DNA of 47,375 nt from Myxococcales bacterium. Lineage in GTDB: Bacteria; Myxococcota_A; UBA9160; SMWR01. This document shows positions 43,365-47,375 of this stretch, in pieces. The notes beneath the pieces were generated by a model. It worked only from the letters and a program-made list of their open reading frames with translations. It was not told the origin of the DNA and did not search any database. The number at the start of each line of letters is the position of its first letter. Position 1 is the first letter of the stretch. The position numbers and the translations under genes are program-made. The stretch covers positions 1 through 47,375 of the forward strand of contig JABSQW010000105.1 in the NCBI GenBank assembly GCA_013215605.1, in the 5' to 3' direction.

Positions 43365-44228
43365 GTGCCGATCAGAAGAATCTTGAAATCTTCGCTCCTC
43401 TGGCTGAACCACCACACTCCCCAATTTCGTGGCAAGTACCGCGTCACGAAGAAGCTTCACGACCTGCTGCTGTCACCGTCCGGGCTCGTACGGGTCGAAT
43501 CAGGGGATGCCCTGTTCGAGGTCGCCGGTCGCGATCACATCGAGTTTCGCCTGCTCTACTTCAAGGAAAACTCCCCGGAAATCATCGCCCTTCTCCAGCA
43601 GCTCGCAGGCGAGGAAGTGGAGATCTTCTGGGACGTCGGCGCCAATATCGGAACGATCTCGCTTCCCATGGCGGCGCGGTTCCCCGACCTTCACGTCTTC
43701 GCGTTCGAGCCCTCCCCGCCGGTCCTCGCGCGGTTGATCAACAACGTCAGCCTGAATGAACGGTTATCCGAACGAATCAGCGTGATCGGCGAGGCGCTTT
43801 CCGACTCGACTGGCCTTGTGTCCTTCTTCACGAGCAACGAGGAATTCAACAGCGGGGTCGGAGGTCTTGGCACCAGCCAAAATCGAAATATCGCTCCGGT
43901 CAAGCTCTGGTCCTTCACCGGAGACGAGTTGATCCGCGACGGCCACGTACCGGCCCCCCAGCTGATCAAGATCGATGTGGAGGGTTTCGAGCTGGAGGTC
44001 TTGAGTGGCCTGCGCGACACGCTCACCAAGTGCCAGCGCATGGCCATCGTTTTCGAACACGAGATCTATCGCCTGGAGGAGCGCGGGCAGCCGCGCGACA
44101 CCGTCGTCGGCATTCTTCGCGAGTTAGGCTTCGAGATCTTGGTGGCCGAAGCCGGTGGACGCCGACGCGCGCTCGAACCCGCCGACCTCGACACCCCCAA
44201 CGACTTCGTCGCGCTCAAGGGGTGGTAG
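43365..44228 (+). CDS. FkbM-family SAM methyltransferase
   Basis: A 287-residue protein with SAM motif I WDVGANIGTISLPMA, FAFEPSPPVLARL and IKIDVEGFELEVLSGL, the signature of FkbM-type methyltransferases that methylate hydroxyls of sugars or secondary metabolites. Start GTG at 43365. It is the last gene of the plus-strand cluster and converges with a glycosyltransferase 20 bp away. Methylation of a sugar in this polysaccharide is inferred. Confidence 0.86.
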   Translation: MPIRRILKSSLLWLNHHTPQFRGKYRVTKKLHDLLLSPSGLVRVESGDALFEVAGRDHIEFRLLYFKENSPEIIALLQQLAGEEVEIFWDVGANIGTISLPMAARFPDLHVFAFEPSPPVLARLINNVSLNERLSERISVIGEALSDSTGLVSFFTSNEEFNSGVGGLGTSQNRNIAPVKLWSFTGDELIRDGHVPAPQLIKIDVEGFELEVLSGLRDTLTKCQRMAIVFEHEIYRLEERGQPRDTVVGILRELGFEILVAEAGGRRRALEPADLDTPNDFVALKGW

Positions 44229-44248
44229 CGCGATTGGTACCACTGGTT

Positions 44249-45367
44249 TCATCCGCCCGTGAGAGCGTCCTCGAATACCTCGCAGAGGCGGTCCACCGAG
44301 TGACGCCAGGAAAGATCTTCGGCTCGATCGCGCCCTCGGACGATCCTCGTTTTCGTGTCGTCGTGTTGCATCAGAACCCGGTCGATGGCCCGCGCGAGGT
44401 GCACCGGGTCATCGGGCGGAAAGTACAGGGCGGCATCTCCCGAAATTTCACGGAAAGGCGGAATGTCCGAGGCGATGATGGGTGTCTCCGCAACCATCGC
44501 CTCGAGCAGGGGATGACCGAAGGTCTCGAGCCAGGACGGAAAGACGAGGGCGACGGATTCGCGGAAGAGACACAGGATCCGTTCGTATGGAACGGGTCCG
44601 AGAAAACGAACTCGATCTTCGACGCCGGTCCGGCGGGCGAGGGTCTTCAACTCTGCGCCGTACCGCGGATCCGTCTCGTCCCCACCGGCGATCCACACCT
44701 GTAGTTCCGGGTCCGCAACGTGGGCAAGACTGCGGATCAATACTTCCATGTTCTTGTGCCGCTCTAGTGCAGCGGGAAGGAAGACGTAGCGCGGGTACTC
44801 GCCGCCTCGATTCCGATCACCTGCGTAACCCCCGAACGCTTCCGTGGAGATCCCGTGTGGCACGACACGGATTCGATCGTCAGGAATCGACACACGTTCG
44901 GCGATCAGGTCCGCGGCAGCACGCGAGGGAAAGACGACGCGGCGAGCGCGCCTCACACTGATTCGAACCAGTGCGTTCATCAGACGCAGACGGATATTGT
45001 CGTAGAAGCGATGGTCGTAGATGTTGGGATTCCGAAGGGCAACGACGGTGGGCGTCCATCCCACGATGGGCGACAGATCTCCGAGGCAGTAGAGGAGGTC
45101 GTAGTTTCGCGCTCGTAGAGGCAACCCGGCCTGCTCGTACAGGACGCGTCGGAGCACGGAAAGAGACGACGCGGAGGTGCCGAAGGAGAGCTCGACGAGG
45201 TCGAGACCGCCAGCCTCTTGGCGGGAGATCTGTCCCGCGGCGGCCACCACCGTGAACTCGAAACCACGCGAGTCGCGGCCGAGCTCTCGCAGAACGTTTC
45301 GCACATAGCTGCGACCGCCGCCTTTCGTCAATGAGAGCGCATTGAGGAGAATTCGGCGCGTTCGCAC
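44249..45367 (-). CDS. GT4-family glycosyltransferase
   Basis: A 372-residue GT-B enzyme: N-terminal LTKGGGRSYVRNVL acceptor-side loop, basic HG/RVVPHGI linker, and C-terminal donor-binding PALERHKNMEVLIRSLA, FPSWLETFGHPLLEAMV with the E-x7-E pattern. Transfers a nucleotide sugar to a growing glycan; donor unknown. The GTG start has no strong ribosome site. The second GT4 gene ends 39 bp upstream, so both are in one minus-strand unit. Confidence 0.86.
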   Translation of the reverse strand: MRTRRILLNALSLTKGGGRSYVRNVLRELGRDSRGFEFTVVAAAGQISRQEAGGLDLVELSFGTSASSLSVLRRVLYEQAGLPLRARNYDLLYCLGDLSPIVGWTPTVVALRNPNIYDHRFYDNIRLRLMNALVRISVRRARRVVFPSRAAADLIAERVSIPDDRIRVVPHGISTEAFGGYAGDRNRGGEYPRYVFLPAALERHKNMEVLIRSLAHVADPELQVWIAGGDETDPRYGAELKTLARRTGVEDRVRFLGPVPYERILCLFRESVALVFPSWLETFGHPLLEAMVAETPIIASDIPPFREISGDAALYFPPDDPVHLARAIDRVLMQHDDTKTRIVRGRDRAEDLSWRHSVDRLCEVFEDALTGG

Positions 45368-45406
45368 GCTGCGAGTATACCCAGAGGTCGCGGAGCCCCT
45401 TTCGGG

Positions 45407-46501
45407 TCAGCCCTCCGCGGAACAGAACCCGTCGAGGACGCGCTGGAGCCGCTTCTCGAAGTTGTCGTAGGAGAAGTGCGCGAGCCCCTTGGGCACGGCT
45501 TTGGGCCTCGAAAGCGCCTGTCGAATCGCCGCGAGTATCTGCTCGGGCTGACCCGGGTCCACGAGCAGACCGAGTTCTCCTCCGCGAAGCGGCTCGACGC
45601 CACCGTCGGTGCAGCTTCCGACCACCGGGACCCCGCACGCCATCGCTTCGAGGAAGACGAAACCAAAGCCCTCGCCACAGCTGGGCATCGCATACACGTC
45701 GGTCAGCCGATAGTGGTCGGCCTTCTCCTCCTCGGAAATGAAGCCCGTGAAGACCACGCGTTCCCTCACTCCGAGGACCGCGGCCTTGCGTTCGAGGCGC
45801 GCTAGATCGTCACCCTCTCCGACGATCAGATACGAGACGTCCGGGACGTCCTCCGCCAGTTTCGGAAGGATCTCGAGCATCTCGTCGAACCCCTTGGCCC
45901 GTTCCGCCGCAGCGATCCTCCCCAGCGTCATCAGCACGGTGCGGTCTTCGAGCCCATAGCGGCGCAGCAGTTCCTCGGACTTCTCGCCGGGACCGTAGTC
46001 CTCGGCGTGGATCGCGTTGGGGAGCAGCGCCACGCGTCCGTCGGCACCGGGTGCCCAACCGAGGAAGCGCTCGCGGGTGAACTCGCTGATCGCGACGTAG
46101 CCGTCTACGCGGGGCGCCAGACGGTCGGCGACCAGGCGGCCGGTAGGCTTCCAGGCGTCGATCCCGTAGAGCTCGAGAAGAATCGGGGCGCCGGTCAGGA
46201 GCTTCGCCCCCCAGGCGGCGGGGAGGAGCAGGATGTGACCGCACAGGATCAGGTCGAATCTCCGGTCGGAGACGAGCCTTCGCGCGAGGGCCGCGAGGAA
46301 CCCGACCTTGCTGTTCGCGCCGCCGGCGACGTGGGTCAGCTTCGCCGGGAGCGCCCCCGGCTCGTGATGGAGGGTGCGCAGAACACCGACGACCTCCGTC
46401 ACGCGGGGGTCGGCACACAATGCGCTCAGGACGTCCCGGTTGTAGGCCCCGATGCCGCCCTGCACACCGAAACCGCCGCTGAGAAGAGCCAGGACCCGCA
46501 T
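45407..46501 (-). CDS. GT4-family glycosyltransferase
   Basis: A 364-residue GT-B enzyme with GGFGVQGGIGAYNRDVL at the N-terminus, RIAAAERAKGFDEML in the middle and MPSCGEGFGFVFLEAMACGVPVVG at the donor site (E-x7-E). The ATG at 46501 follows AAGGAG and fits family length; the track's extra 38 residues are not coding. It acts with the next gene in assembling the glycan repeat (inference). Confidence 0.88.
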   Translation of the reverse strand: MRVLALLSGGFGVQGGIGAYNRDVLSALCADPRVTEVVGVLRTLHHEPGALPAKLTHVAGGANSKVGFLAALARRLVSDRRFDLILCGHILLLPAAWGAKLLTGAPILLELYGIDAWKPTGRLVADRLAPRVDGYVAISEFTRERFLGWAPGADGRVALLPNAIHAEDYGPGEKSEELLRRYGLEDRTVLMTLGRIAAAERAKGFDEMLEILPKLAEDVPDVSYLIVGEGDDLARLERKAAVLGVRERVVFTGFISEEEKADHYRLTDVYAMPSCGEGFGFVFLEAMACGVPVVGSCTDGGVEPLRGGELGLLVDPGQPEQILAAIRQALSRPKAVPKGLAHFSYDNFEKRLQRVLDGFCSAEG

Positions 46502-46700
46502 CGCTCCTTGCTTCGCCGCGGAATCACACGCGCTCGGCGCCACCTCCGCGCATTCCCGCGCTTCGCCTCCCGTGAGCGAGGTCGATAAGCACGCAGCGGG
46601 GCGTGGCGGGTCCAATCCTACCCGAGGGAAGGCCGCGCGCCACGGGCGCTGACACCCGGGGAACGGACGGGGACATCTCGGGCCGGGATCGTCGGGGGAA

Positions 46701-47375
46701 TCAGGAGGGCTTCGTCGCCATCACGTAGATATCGCTGCAGAGCGTGGGGAAGGCACGCAGCGGGCGGTCGATGACTGCCGTGACCAGACGCCTCGCACGA
46801 TGCCCGGCGTAGCCCGCCCAGTTGCGTCCCCAGACGGTTGAGCGTTCGAAGCCGAGCTCGTCGACGATGCGCAGCAGATCCGCGAGAACGGGCTCGCGGA
46901 CGTGGCCGCGGAATTCGTCCGGATGGTACCAGTCCTCGAAGTCGGACCAGTTCGTCCGGCCGAGCGGGACGGCGACCCGCTTGGCGAGGTTCACCGCGTT
47001 CGGGGCCCCGATGAAGAGCTTCCCGCCGGGCTTGAGGACTCGATGAGCCTCCTCGAAAACGAGGCGCGGAGAGTGGTGCCAGTGCTCGATACTGTCGAAG
47101 GAAGTCACCACGTCGAGGCTCTCGTCGTCGAAGTACTTTCCCCAGTACCGCACTTCGGTGTCGACGATGCACACGCCGGACTCGCGGTGGACACCGAGGC
47201 TTTCGATCGGGAACTCGCTGTTGATGACATCGCAAAAGTCGTCGATGAGATGCGTGCGCATCCCCGCCTCGGCACAGGTCGGACTGAAGAGGCCGATTCC
47301 ACCCCCCAGGTCCGCGATGGAAGCGCCCGGCTGATAGACCTGCTCGAGGTGGAAGAGAATCCTCTCGAGGTCGTC
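46701..47375 (-). CDS. SAM-dependent methyltransferase (class I), 5' end outside the window
   Basis: The open frame continues past the track start (47261) to the window edge without a stop. Reading on gives ADLGGGIGLFSP, which is SAM motif I, followed by DSIEHWHHSPRLVFEEAHRVLKPGGKLFIG, the usual Methyltransf_11 pattern. The protein is thus N-terminally cut by the window, with 224 codons visible. Substrate unknown; O-methylation in glycan synthesis is inferred from neighbours. Confidence 0.8.
   Translation of the reverse strand, partial: DDLERILFHLEQVYQPGASIADLGGGIGLFSPTCAEAGMRTHLIDDFCDVINSEFPIESLGVHRESGVCIVDTEVRYWGKYFDDESLDVVTSFDSIEHWHHSPRLVFEEAHRVLKPGGKLFIGAPNAVNLAKRVAVPLGRTNWSDFEDWYHPDEFRGHVREPVLADLLRIVDELGFERSTVWGRNWAGYAGHRARRLVTAVIDRPLRAFPTLCSDIYVMATKPS

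Noticed and set aside
1-47375. Insertion sequences, rRNA or tRNA genes
   Set aside because: I found no transposase ORF, IS-like terminal repeats, or rRNA/tRNA folding patterns in the window.

Overview
The window is a GC-rich, gene-dense piece of a Gram-negative chromosome. Outer-membrane export genes, lipoproteins, NtrC-type regulators, an exosortase and a dprA-trmFO-xerC-hslVU run together suggest a deltaproteobacteria-like lineage (Myxococcota, Desulfobacterota, Binatota or a relative). This placement is an inference; no rRNA or ribosomal protein gene is present to settle it. Most long ORFs on the opposite strand in the track are high-GC shadows of the real genes.

Positions 1 to about 9.1 kb (minus strand) hold housekeeping genes in transcription order dprA, trmFO, xerC, hslV, hslU, an orphan REC-GAF-GAF regulator, argB and argF. 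They cover DNA uptake/recombination, tRNA T-loop methylation, chromosome dimer resolution, the HslUV protease and two arginine steps. topA, often found between dprA and trmFO in such clusters, is absent.

Positions 9.2 to 30.0 kb (minus strand) hold an envelope and exopolysaccharide region. From upstream to downstream it encodes a PrsR-like sigma-54 activator, a Wza-like export lipoprotein, an outer-membrane barrel, a Wzz-like chain-length protein, an XrtA-type ATPase, a CpsD-like tyrosine kinase, a WecA/MraY-like phosphoglycosyltransferase, a decayed GDP-mannose dehydratase (gmd), two sugar-nucleotide epimerases, UDP-glucose dehydrogenase, GDP-mannose pyrophosphorylase, a Crp/Fnr regulator, an NtrB/NtrC-like pair, a PrsT-like TPR lipoprotein and a LysM protein.

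Positions 30.0 to 30.8 kb form a divergent control region with two related dyads, a 23-bp tandem repeat and a hairpin. To its right (plus strand, 30.8 to 44.2 kb) lies an exosortase/polysaccharide-decoration cluster: small membrane protein, NodU/CmcH-type carbamoyltransferase, DUF5989 protein, exosortase, EpsI, PaaK/CapK-like adenylate-forming enzyme, DUF362 protein, AsnB-type amidotransferase, fused dehydrogenase/Gfo-Idh-MocA oxidoreductase, Wzy-like membrane protein and FkbM methyltransferase. Two GT4 glycosyltransferases and a truncated SAM methyltransferase follow on the minus strand up to the window edge.

Working model (inference): the locus builds an exported heteropolysaccharide containing uronic acids (UDP-glucose dehydrogenase plus epimerases), decorates it by carbamoylation, amidation and methylation, exports it through a Wza/Wzz/CpsD-like machine, and couples it to exosortase-processed surface proteins encoded elsewhere, since no PEP-CTERM target is seen here.
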